A DNA stretch of 64,000 nucleotides from Sphagnum compactum. Lineage: Eukaryota > Bryophyta > Sphagnopsida > Sphagnales. Below are positions 1 to 10,310 of the stretch, in pieces. The notes below the pieces were generated by a model that was not told where the DNA came from, searched no databases, and saw only the letters and a program-made list of their open reading frames with translations. Position 1 is the stretch's first letter. Each line of letters opens with the position of its first letter. Both the position numbers and the translations under genes were made by a program. Location: the NCBI GenBank assembly GCA_965153455.1, contig OZ234496.1, forward strand, positions 620,001 to 684,000, written 5' to 3'.

Positions 1-495
1 TAAAGGTCAATTTCTATATACATGCTACTGTAACATAACGGATGGTCAACAAATGGTCACATGGTGACTCATGAACGTATATACCTATATAGACCCGCTT
101 CTGTGGGCATCCTTTGTATGGCCTGCAAAACAAACACAAAATTAAGGCTCACTGTTTGAATAGATCATCATATATATATATATAAGCCATGTCAAATTTT
201 GAACCCAGGTGCTGTAATACCCAGTTCATGAATGATCAGTATTTATATGAATAATGACTTGCATATTGTATATTTATGCATTTGATCAGGTTGGAGATTT
301 TAATCCTAACGTTTTTTGTTTCTATTCAAGCAAGACTAGTGATCTACATACCAGTTGCAACACATCTAGCTGGTGGTACCCAGGAAGGAAGTCGTCAGAG
401 ACTCTGATCAGCACACTGATCAGCACAGCTGAACATTTAATGGTCTTGCATGTAGATCTAGAAAACACTAGTAGCCTTGACTAGTAGATTCTTAC
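1..495. other. No gene recognised; left edge
   Basis: I see no coding exon here. The stretch holds a short TA dinucleotide run (171-184) and a 12-base direct duplication (CTGATCAGCACA twice, 403-426). It lies downstream of the splice donor of the minus-strand exon at 496-743, so it is probably intron of that gene, whose next exon would lie here unrecognised or beyond the window. Confidence 0.4.
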
Positions 496-743
496 CTGGA
501 CCAAGTCCCAAACTTGCCCGAGTCTTTATAAAAATGGATATGCCTGTACTTCGTCTTCACAGCATTGCCGCTAGCAGCCGCTGCTGGGGCTACTGTGTTT
601 TGTGCGGCGGCTAGGGCTTGTGCTTTTGGTGCTCTCAGTTGTGGTCCAGACTTGATTGCGAGTACCGTTGGACGTGCGGATAGCTCCATCAGTGCGCTTG
701 TTGCTATCCGTTGGTCTCCAGACATCTTCTTGGACATCTTCAT
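496..743 (-). CDS. First coding exon of an unrecognised gene (partial)
   Basis: The exon opens with ATG at 743 and gives about 82 codons: MKMSKKMSGDQRIATS, an Ala/Gln-rich middle (ALAAAQNTVAPAAAAS), then a basic/aromatic stretch KTKYRHIHFYKDSGKFGTW. It ends at 496 in a strong donor, CCAG|GTAAGA on the minus strand. A plausible acceptor (CATGCAG) lies about ten bases before the ATG, so an upstream intron within the 5' leader is likely. The exon is much more GC-rich than its surroundings, as are the confirmed exons in the window. I do not recognise the family. The rest of the protein must lie beyond the donor, left of this exon. The overlapping plus-strand reading frame is a shadow. That this is a real gene is an inference from the splice signals, composition and leader. 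Confidence 0.45.
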
Positions 744-2040
744 CTTAACTGCATGTGTTTTCCAGCATCAAGTCACATAACACATGGATTCTTTTGTTTT
801 GTTGTTCGTAGTTATACAAGAGAGAGCTTTGTGCAGAAGGATGCACATGCCGGTTTCTGTAATGTAGGAAAGACAGACAGCTAACAGCTATTTGGAGGTT
901 ACCTTCCTCTGGAACCTGATACCGAGATGGCTTGACTTCCGAGACAAGCGAATTCAGCTTCCACCTGCAGGTGAAGCCATAAACAGAGATGAGCGATCCG
1001 GGAGGTTAGCACAACTGTGCGCGCGACTGTCTACACCTCCTCACAGTTTCCTTGGAAACAGAACCTTGACAGCTTTGGAGAAACAAGAAATTCTCCAGCG
1101 ATCAACAAGCTGGTGACTTCAGAAAGTAGCCGTTTACCACCCTCCATGCGCACATCCGCATCTCAAACAAACCACATACGATCGACTCACTCACTCATGC
1201 GCCCAACATCATCTCCGTTCAAGCTAGCTAGTAATTGAATTTTGGAAAGTGGAGTTAGATACGGATAGATTCGAAAACCAAGTGTACAGACGCGCCATGC
1301 TATGACAATGCAAGAGTGGAGAATATCAAGACATTTATAAGAGCTAGAAAAAAAAGAAAAAAAAAAAGGTCATCAATCTTCTCGTTGCAAATAGAAAGAA
1401 CGTCACGAAAATTCTTATTAATCTAGAAAGAAGCTCTCTACATTCTACGAAACACGAAAGACTAAAGTTAACACGCCCGCGCGCGCCTCGCTACATGACA
1501 CGAAACTTGACAAAAGCGTAACAAGGCGCGCTCCACTTCAGACCACCACCACCACGAGAACGTAAAAGTAACAAGGTGCGCGCTCCACTTCATACCGCCA
1601 CCCCGAAGAGAGAGAGAGAGAGAGGATAGGGACGAACCTTAGCACCGGCGCGAGCGGGCGTCCGCTGCACGGATCACCAGGAGCTCCTCCTGGCGTGTCC
1701 AAAGACTCCAAGACGAGAGTGTATAGAAGTGGAGGGAGCTTTGTGGATGGGAGATACGACGACGAGAGAGAGATGGTATAGGAGCGAACCTTAGCACCCG
1801 CGCTCGCTGGCAGCCGCTACACGGATCACCAGGAGCTCCTCCTGGCGCGTCCAAAGACGGGAAGACGAGAATGTAGAGAAAGGGAGAGAGCTTTGTGGAT
1901 GCAAGATGTAAGCTTGAGACAACAAGACGACGACGATTATAGCAGCAAACGAAACAAGGGGAGTGAGAAGAAAACAGAAGAAGAAGAAGAACACAACACT
2001 ACACTATGGGTTTGGTTGTTTTTAGCCAGCCCCTTACAGG
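744..2040 (-). promoter_or_regulatory. Probable 5' leader, leader intron and promoter region
   Basis: Read on the minus strand, this GC-rich stretch starts near 1990 with a TTCTTCTTC-rich tract typical of plant transcript starts, then a CT-rich leader. The leader ends in AAG|GTTCG, a possible donor, and the acceptor before the ATG lies near 753. The leader block is tandemly duplicated (separate entry). A second short duplication, AACAAGG followed by GCGCGCTCCACTTCA-like sequence, recurs about 53 bases apart at 1519-1600. No clear TATA box was found. Confidence 0.35.
1624..1907 (-). repeat. Tandem duplication, 152-bp period, in the 5' leader
   Basis: Two copies, about 1624-1755 and 1776-1907, share GAACCTTAGCACC, GGATCACCAGGAGCTCCTCC, the CGTCCAAAGAC word and AGCTTTGTGGATG. 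Matching landmarks are consistently 152 bases apart. On the minus strand each copy runs from CATCCACAAAGCT through a CT-rich leader to GTGCTAAG|GTTCG, so each could act as an alternative first exon. Confidence 0.8.
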
Positions 2041-3712
2041 TGGGCCATGGCTAATTCTAGGTACCCCCCCCACCCCCCCCCGGCCCTTTTACCCTTTGGT
2101 AAAGAAATGAATGCGATATGGGGATTAAAGCTTGTTGCACAATGCGCATCATAGTTAGTGTGGCATGTCAATTGGACATGAGAGGAGAAGAGAAGAGGGG
2201 ACTTATCTACATCATTGTTGGGTTGGTTTGTTTGTTGGTTTGTTTTTTTACTTATTTTAAACTTTTTTTGGGCAAATTTTTCACTGTTTTTGAAGTTTTG
2301 GAGAAAAACTTGGAAGCATCTTTTTATTTCAGTGTTTTTCACAAAAAAAAAACAATGGAAAAGGTGTTCTTTTATTTGGTGTGAAATTGTAAAAATTCAA
2401 AATTGAAACACTGGGCTGTTGTAGACTGTAAAATGTTACTCTAGAGTATCTTAGATCTATGTACTGTACCTGTGAACAGCAGGTTGGTTCAGCAGGTCTC
2501 TACCCAATAATTAATTCATTTGAAAAAAAATTAAGTTTCAGCACATAGAAATTTTGATGAAGAAATTTCTATAATTCAAATTTTGACACCTCTAAAATAA
2601 AGTATTTTTAGTAAAACCTACTATACAGGTAGAGTATCCCTTTTTTCGAAGATTTTGATTTTGCATTTCAAGTAAGGGCCTAGGGTGGGACTTTCTTGAA
2701 ATAAGGATTTGAAGATTTTGATTTTGTATTTAAATTACAGGCCCTATAGTAAGGGGCCTCGGATGAAGTGGTTGTTGAGGTGTAGCAGGCCTCTTGTAAT
2801 TGTAAGGGATCTCCTCTTTTTGAGATATTAATGTGCCCTCCAAATGCACTTGGAAATTTATCCTATTGCTTTTATGAGCTGAACTTTCAAATTGCTAGCT
2901 TATCTCTTCAAATTCTCATATTGGATTTAAATTAAAATCGCAACACTTCTGATTCACCAATTAAAGAGATAATTGCTTGGATACCAAAACATCTGGCAAT
3001 TTCTTTCTATGGTCCATGCTTCTAATTTGGTTATGGCAAAATGGAGAAGAAGGATTGTAACCCAACTTCATTCAGAGGCTGAAACCAACTGAAGAAGAAA
3101 ACCCACACTTCAAATGGGGACTTTTAATTGTGTGAAAGAGGTTACGGTGTGGGGTTTTAACCCTAAACCCTTGAACTGCCCACAAACTACATATGAATCT
3201 ATTGAAAATTTTGTTACTGTTTTTATATTCAGCCTCATGTATTCGGCCAAGCATAAGACATCCATATCGATGTATCATGCCAGACATGGGGCATACACTT
3301 GTTGCATATGGATTGGTTGTGGACATCAAAATGCATCGACCACACAAAGCTTGCAACCAGGCTAGGCTAGGTTTTCCAATTGTTTAAAATTGCATTTTAG
3401 TTAATTATTTTGTGAGCTTTCAATGAAACTACCTCCATGTAGATGGTTTTTTTCCAATTAATTTTGGGATATACATGATCGGAAAAAGTCTTCTTCCAGT
3501 GCAGCTGTTGATAAGTACTTGATATTGGTTAACTCTGTTTTTCTACTTTGCTTTTGCAATAAATAGTACAGTCTTTGGGATACTATCATCTTGTGGTACT
3601 TGATTGAAATGTACTGTTCTAAGGCATGCAAAGAGAACTACAATTTGAAACCACTTCCAACCCATATTCCAGAAGCCAGAAGAAACACAAAGGACCAATA
3701 GACTAGACAATA

Positions 3713-3714
<2 letters not shown>

Positions 3715-3746
<32 letters not shown>

Positions 3747-3763
3747 TCTCTCTCTCTCTCTCT
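3715..3763. repeat. Compound microsatellite (TG)n(TC)n
   Basis: An uninterrupted TG run of about 15 units passes directly into a TC run of about 9 units. It lies in intergenic DNA. Confidence 0.97.
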
Positions 3764-6530
3764 TGATTCAACCCTTCCTAAGGGTCCTTCTCATTTAATG
3801 ACATGTTGTCCCAATGGACGAGCGAATATTAGTTAGCACATTGCGTCCCATGGCTTCCTATCCAGCACAACCAAAGTAGTTTGATGATGTGAAACACATC
3901 CACTTGCAAATTGGGCGCAAGAAACATGGATCCTATCCACTAGGATATTAGCTTAATATGTATTTCAACAATTTATTGGGGAACTATGTAGTGATTATCC
4001 CCATCATGGAGAAATTTTTGTGTGCTTAGAGTTTACGAATGAATTGCCCATAAACCCCTCATTGGTTTCCTTACTGAATTGATTTTTAATTTTTTTATTA
4101 ATTTATTAATTTTTTGCATTTGGATAAAGACTCAAAATGATCTGCTGCAAATGACACTCATGTGAGTTCAACTTTCTCATTCTTAGAGAGAGAGAGAGTC
4201 ACCAAGTTTTCCATAAGGCACTAATTTGACAAATTGGCCGCTACAGGCGACCGACCACACACGATGGCAACACCCAATCCGAGTGCAGCCTTTTACTGTA
4301 TCCATCCAGCATAGCAACATGCCACATTGTTTTATTTTTTATTTTATTTTTTCAATTTTTTCAATTGTCACAACAAAATCCTCCAATGTTTTTCATGTTT
4401 ATGAGTGGGATGAGGAAATAAACAACAAAGTATGTTGGATGCAATAAACACTAAACACCCATCAACGGCCCAATTGGGGGTGTGGATGTAGATGCTTTTT
4501 ATATGGATGCTTTCCCTTACACATCCATTCCATGTTGGTAATTGGTTCTCCCAAAATGTTCCATCAACTAAAAAGAGCACACAATTACATACTATTACTT
4601 GGGCTCTGATGTGGACTACAGTATATGTGCCATAAACTACTTGCATAAAGAGATTGGCCCTAAGAAAGTCTAAGAGACTTGTTTGCTCTTTGTTCCTAAG
4701 GTACAACAAGGACAATAAATGAACAAACCCACCCATGTGCCATGGTTTTCATAGTCCCCATGATCTAAATTGTTATTAAAGGCATTTCCTAATTTTTTGT
4801 CATGTTCTAAATTTTGTCATGATGTTTGTACCTTTTCAAAATAACAAAGCAAGTTGAACTTCCAATTTGAACTTAGTGTTCTATTCTCATTAGGCATTTC
4901 CTAAGTGCGTTTCTGCGGGTTTTTCTTTTATCCTAATATACCCACAATATATATATATGAGAATAAATATCAAACCCTACTTGGTTGGTACAATTTTTTT
5001 ACTCATTTAATTATTATATCCCACAATTAATAGCTATTTCAAACTTATCTTAATTTGACGTTCCCTGGCTAGTATATATTTGAGGTTTAACTTTTGACCT
5101 AGAAATTGAAGTCCATCGATGGAGGGTATATGCTACATATATTAACATAATTATATCACATATATGCATTCTCATATTTTTGCAATGCAACTGGTTATGA
5201 TGGATTTGTTTTAATTAAGGTGACTAACTATTGAATTTATTTTGATATGGACACTTTAGTTTTGTCCATTACACTAATCACCTTGAACAAGTTTCTTAGC
5301 ATAATATGTTGTTGAAACCCCTTTAGATGTTACGACCATTTGTCATTATAAGAATGTTTTAGATGTATAATTCCTAAGGGCGTTGCTTGGTTTTGTTTTA
5401 ATTTTGTTAATCGTTCTATAGAAATGTTTTAAATTTCATTTTGTTCATGTTCACAATCTTGAACAATTGCACAACTTATTTCTTTCTTTGCTTGGCAATG
5501 TGCCACATTTTTTTAATTTACCCTAGGTTTATCTACTTATACTCACATGGTAAATATAGGGTAAATTTTTTAAAAAATTATTCATACCCTCACCTTGTGA
5601 ACAAGGTAAATGTTGGTCATTTACCTTTAAACTCCCCTTACAACGATCCAGGATTATTTTTTTTGGATTTTTTGATGTAGCAAAACTAGCAATCATCCGT
5701 TCACAAGAAGATTTAGCCAAATTTGGCTATAGGAAAATATGAAAGTAGAAAGAATTCAAGAATCTTTTTACATTTTGGCTACCTGCTGGAACCTGTTGTA
5801 GAATTCTGGCAATTTAGAATTTATTTATTTTCTTTGAAAGCTGGTGAATTAAGGCCATTTTGTTTCAAAAAACTCCTTTGTATGTCTTGAAATCATAATT
5901 TTTCAATTTTTAAATTTCAACCCCCAAAACATTTGAAAGAGGCTAATGGTGAAATTCCCCAAAATAAATCTTGATGGAGAATCCTTTTAGCCGGTACTCA
6001 TCTTCAACACGAAATTTCCCAAACACTTGAATGAGAAATGTTGGTGGATTATTATTACTTCTACGAGACAATTGTACCAATTTTTTCATTAAGCTTACTT
6101 CGAGCTTATCCGATAGTCATTTTCAAATTGGTAAACCAACCCTTCCACCGTAATAAGTTAATTTCATTGGAATGGAGCTCATTTTTTAATTCTATACTAA
6201 ATTTTCTTGATATTGAAAATTTGGAAATATTTTCCAAAAAAAAAAGAAAATTTAGTCATTTTTACATAAGAAATCCAAAAAAATTCCAAAATTTTCTCAC
6301 ATTTTTTCCTTAAAAATGACAAAATTTGTTGAAAAACAACCACTGCTATGGCCTTTTACTTTTCAATTGGCTCTACCTCTCAAGGGAGACTCTGACACAT
6401 GGAAGGACATAAAGTCCATTTGGTTGCACATTTTCAGGGCAAGAGTGCACCCAGCACCCAGCAAGTGCACCATGCAGGATGGATGGTGTGAATGGACAGA
6501 AAACACTTTTTCATTGTATTCCTCTCCCGT

Positions 6531-6610
6531 AACTAACCATGGTGGTTCCATAACTAACCACGGTGGTTAGCTATGAACTAATCATGGTAGTTAGCTATGT
6601 ACTAACCATC
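6531..6610. repeat. Tandem imperfect palindromes (ACTAACCATGGTGGTT type)
   Basis: Units of 21-25 bases repeat about three and a half times. Each is built around the near-palindrome AACTAACCATGGTGGTT, with variants CCACGGTGG and TCATGGTAG, followed by AGCTATG. A related word, GCTAACCACCATGG, appears at about 16,332. No function can be assigned. Confidence 0.75.
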
Positions 6611-8837
6611 CACATGGATCTACCTACCTAAAAAAGCCACCAAGTGATGCACCTACAAACCCACCTACATAAAAACCTTTACATACAGACAAAGAAGAAA
6701 TTTTTAGAAAATTAATTTAAACAAACTCTAATGCCCATGTGTTTGAACTTTGAGATTAATAAATGTGTGAAAAATACATGAAGTTCATGCCATGAAATTT
6801 ACATTAATTTAGCTTAGTTCTAAGCACAAGTGCATTTCAGATTACCTCATTTAATTTATACATCACAACTTGTATTCCTCAACATAGAATTTAGAATACA
6901 ATTGAACTAAAATTGCACAAGAACAAAAAATATAAATTAGATGAATAGAAATGGAGTATTTCTTGGAAATAAGTGGAAATTATTTTCCACTTATAATATT
7001 TAAGTGGAAAATCATTTTATTAAATCAAATTAATTGCCTCCCTCTACCTACTTCTAGACATTTAAGTCCAAAGTATCTAGTCTTTAATTTAAATGGAATT
7101 GAATGGAATCAAATCAATTGCCGCCACAATTGTGTTTGAAAATCACCTAGTTTTTACCCTAAGGTGAAGGTTACCTTACTCTAAGGCTACTTCTATGGTT
7201 GAGATCACTATTGGCCATATATAGGTAAGTAGGTTGGTTATCAACATGAACAATGCCCTAGTTAGCAAATATTCATATCCGGACTCTGCCCATTTTCCAA
7301 ATTTTGAACTATTGGTAACCAGCTTTTGTAACTTCATTTACATATCCTTATTCATATGCATGTATGCAAACCCACATCATTCATTATTCATATCCATGGG
7401 TATATTTTTATGAGACCTTGAATCTGCATAGTTATGTTATACATATCCATATGTGGTGTTTAGGGTGCGGATATGTACATCCAGATATGCATATCTCTTA
7501 TATCGTCTTTAAGCTTAAGGCATTGAGCGTTCAGGGTTAGGGATTTCAACTTTCAACCTTCTCGGGCAACATTGAGCCTTTCGGTTTTTCAAGTTTCCAA
7601 GCTTCACTCTTGCAAATCATAATTTATTTGACTAAAAAATTAAATTAAAAACCATTTATTTTAACGTTTGGTCAATGTGATCACTTAGTCATCTTGGACA
7701 AGTCAGTTTGAACATGTCTAACTTGATTGGTGGTTTTTTTTATTGACGTTCTTTTTGACTAGTCAAATAGGCCAAAAATTTGGGGAGCCAAAAAATTAAT
7801 CAAAAAAATAGTTCAATTTTTAAATATAAAAATATATTAAATAATTAAATACTAAGTACTTAGGGTGAAAGCACACTACGGTGACCCCATTTGGAGCACT
7901 TTTGGGTCTCATATTATAGTACATATAGTATAATTGTTTCACAAGTATGGTACATTTAATTTTGGGTATCAATTTTGGTTTTTAAGTCGGACAATTATTA
8001 TTTTAAAAAATTTATGTTGTGTAATAATATTTTTAAAATAATAGTAAATTTTAAGGTTTCATTAATCAATAAAATAATCAATTTTAATGGAATTTTTAAA
8101 ATGGTTCATCTAGCTATGTTTGTCATCTTCCATGTGAATGTGATTGTTTTGTCAAATATTCAATTTTATTTTTACCACACATTTATCACATTTTTGCTGA
8201 AAAAACTCATTTTTTGAATTGAAAATTTTCAAATTAATCACATGGTATCCAAACATGGTTCGCATGGTTCAAATTTATTTTATTTTATTTCGAATATATT
8301 TGTGTTTTTGAATACACAAGTATATTCGTTTCCACAAATATATTCCAATCTTCCACTTTATAAAATGAAATAAAATAGTTTTTTTTGTATCTTGCCTGTA
8401 TTATATTTTAACATAATATACAAAAATATGGTGAAATTATTTCAAAATTTGATGTGGGATACATTCAAACATGCGCACTTTTGGAAAGTAGTACAATGTG
8501 ACACCCCAAAAAGGATCATCATAGTGTGCTTTCACCCCATACCCATCCACCCACCATGGCCTCCTACCTACCTTGGTCTTGTCCACAACCCACTTAGATA
8601 CTATACATTTATACACATGTACAAGATATATATACAAATATATATATTCCACATAATATATGGTAGACCTTGGTTTCCTTGGTTGCACACCAATGTTTTG
8701 GCCATTAAACCACCACACCACTTTGTAAAACAATATGATTACAAATGGATTTAAACATGTTTATTTGAATGAAATTTTTTGTCAATGTGTATAAGAACAT
8801 TTGACTTCAATTTTTTTCATAAGTATGTAAATAAGTA

Positions 8838-9065
8838 ACTTACTAGGTAGATAGGTAGGTACACATGCCTGCCTACCTATGTTTTTATATATACATACCT
8901 ACATATGTAAAATTTAAATAGGTATTAGGTAGATAATAGGTTGGTAGATAGATAGTAGGTAGATAGGATGTAGGTAGGTAGATGGTAAATATAAGGTAAG
9001 TAAGTAGGAAGGTAGGTAGGACATAAGTAGATATAAAATAGGTAAGTAGGTAGGTAGGTAGCCTA
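8838..9065. repeat. Degenerate TAGG/CCTA tetranucleotide array
   Basis: TAGG-type units, interrupted by TAGA and TAAG variants, run for about 220 bases. A short opposite-orientation CCTACCTA patch lies near 8868-8880. The same motif recurs at 12,075-12,215 and 36,880-36,960. The minus-strand open frame here is a translated simple repeat and is not a gene. Confidence 0.9.
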
Positions 9066-9375
9066 ATAGCCATAACAAGTAAGCTAGGTAACTAAATTCA
9101 TATGGTCAATTTCATTAAACCATGGGCATCTTGATGAACCATTTTAAAAATTTATCCCTTTTCACTAAAGGTATTACTTAACATTTGGTCAAAATGGTCA
9201 TTTTAATAAAAAAAACCAACCAAAAGAATCACATGTCTTTCATTCCCCATGCCTTTAATCAAAGTGGACATCCTTTCAGTTAATGTGGACATTTTAGTTA
9301 AGTTGAACCTTTTGAAAAGCCAATGATATGTAATAGAGCTTAAACCTTGGCCCTTATACCATTTTCTGTTTTCTA

Positions 9376-10310
9376 TTGCTTCTGTTTTTTGTTACATTCC
9401 TAAATTTGCATGTATTTACAAACCTTGCATCTATAGCCACTGTTTTCTATAGTTTTGATTTATGGATGTTTAAGGGCGGATTGCAATTGGACATTTTTGC
9501 CCTAGTGATAAATTTTTTGAGTGAATCTTGGAACTTTATACATGTCACTATGGGCTCATTTGAAGTAGATGAAACCATTGGTAAAAGTATGGTTGTTTGA
9601 TTTAAATCATTATTTTCAAAGTTTGGTTTGATGCATCATGTGATCACATTCGTGAAAGATGAGGACAACAATTTGAATACCATGGCAACCGCATTATGTT
9701 TTATCATCATTTGTCAAGCTTTGAAATTTAACCATGTTTATGAAGGTACATATTTTGGGCATGTGATGTCTAAGGCATGCCAATATGCTACTAACAATGA
9801 CAAGGTTTCTAAAGGTTTAATGCAAGTAAATGTGAAGGATGCACAAGCTACTTCATAAAAAACTATTACATAGACAAAAAAAATCTAGTAAAGGTAGGCA
9901 AGAATGGGAGAAGGCTTGTATTGAATGTGGGTTGCCGCTTCAAAAACTTAAAACCTCTATCAAAACCAGATTTGCATCCAAAGTCATCATGTTTGAACAG
10001 ACCTTGGAATTCAAGCAAGTTATCATCACTTGTTACAAAAGGCAAAAGACTATTGTTTTATAGCAAAAAGTTGCAGAGGCCCAAGTGTGGGTTGCAAAAG
10101 TAATTATTTTTACCTTTAACCATGTTGTAACAACTTGTGTTATGAATCAGTGCCATGGTCATTGGTTATTATCATATGTTTTACCTATTGCCATTACACT
10201 AACTGTCAACTTGCAATCTGAAATGGCTAAAATGTTTCAAGTTTTAGATGGGACAGAAGCTCTAAACCCATTTCATTCAAAACTTCTCTTCTTCCAAAAA
10301 CATATGTGAA
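9376..10310 (+). pseudogene. Decayed hAT-superfamily-like transposase
   Basis: Four successive frames (9376-9600, 9628-9858, 9839-10,063, 10,085-10,309) read as one broken protein. Visible pieces are SFDLWMFKGG-like (an Asp in the position of the first catalytic Asp), FVKDEDNN (second acidic motif), a YFGHVMSKACQYA segment matching the CxxH block with the Cys lost, KTRFASKVIMFEQTLEF matching the TR(F/W) segment, and CVMNQCHGHWLLS. This order fits the RNase-H-fold core of hAT transposases. At least one stop and several frame changes make it non-functional. The trace may run on to about 10,700. I found no terminal repeats. The family call rests on motif order recalled from the superfamily. Confidence 0.6.

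Larger units (their letters stand above)
1908..9375. other. AT-rich intergenic DNA, no gene recognised
   Basis: After the leader of the first gene there are 7 kb of AT-rich sequence with long A and T runs. The open frames are short, overlap on both strands and have low-complexity translations. C-rich homopolymers occur at about 2066-2086. A roughly 62-bp duplication containing GAAGATTTTGATTTTG lies at about 2648-2755. A stretch at 5684-5750 recurs in diverged form at 28,084-28,150. Simple repeats are listed separately. Confidence 0.6.

Noticed and set aside
4368-4736. 122-codon minus-strand frame
   Set aside because: No domain, no splice support and AT-rich composition; likely chance.
8392-8754. 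120-codon plus-strand frame with an open frame opposite it
   Set aside because: Both strands are open in low-complexity AT-rich DNA, with no family resemblance.
8885-9073. Open frame rich in YLPT repeats
   Set aside because: It is the translation of a TAGG simple repeat.
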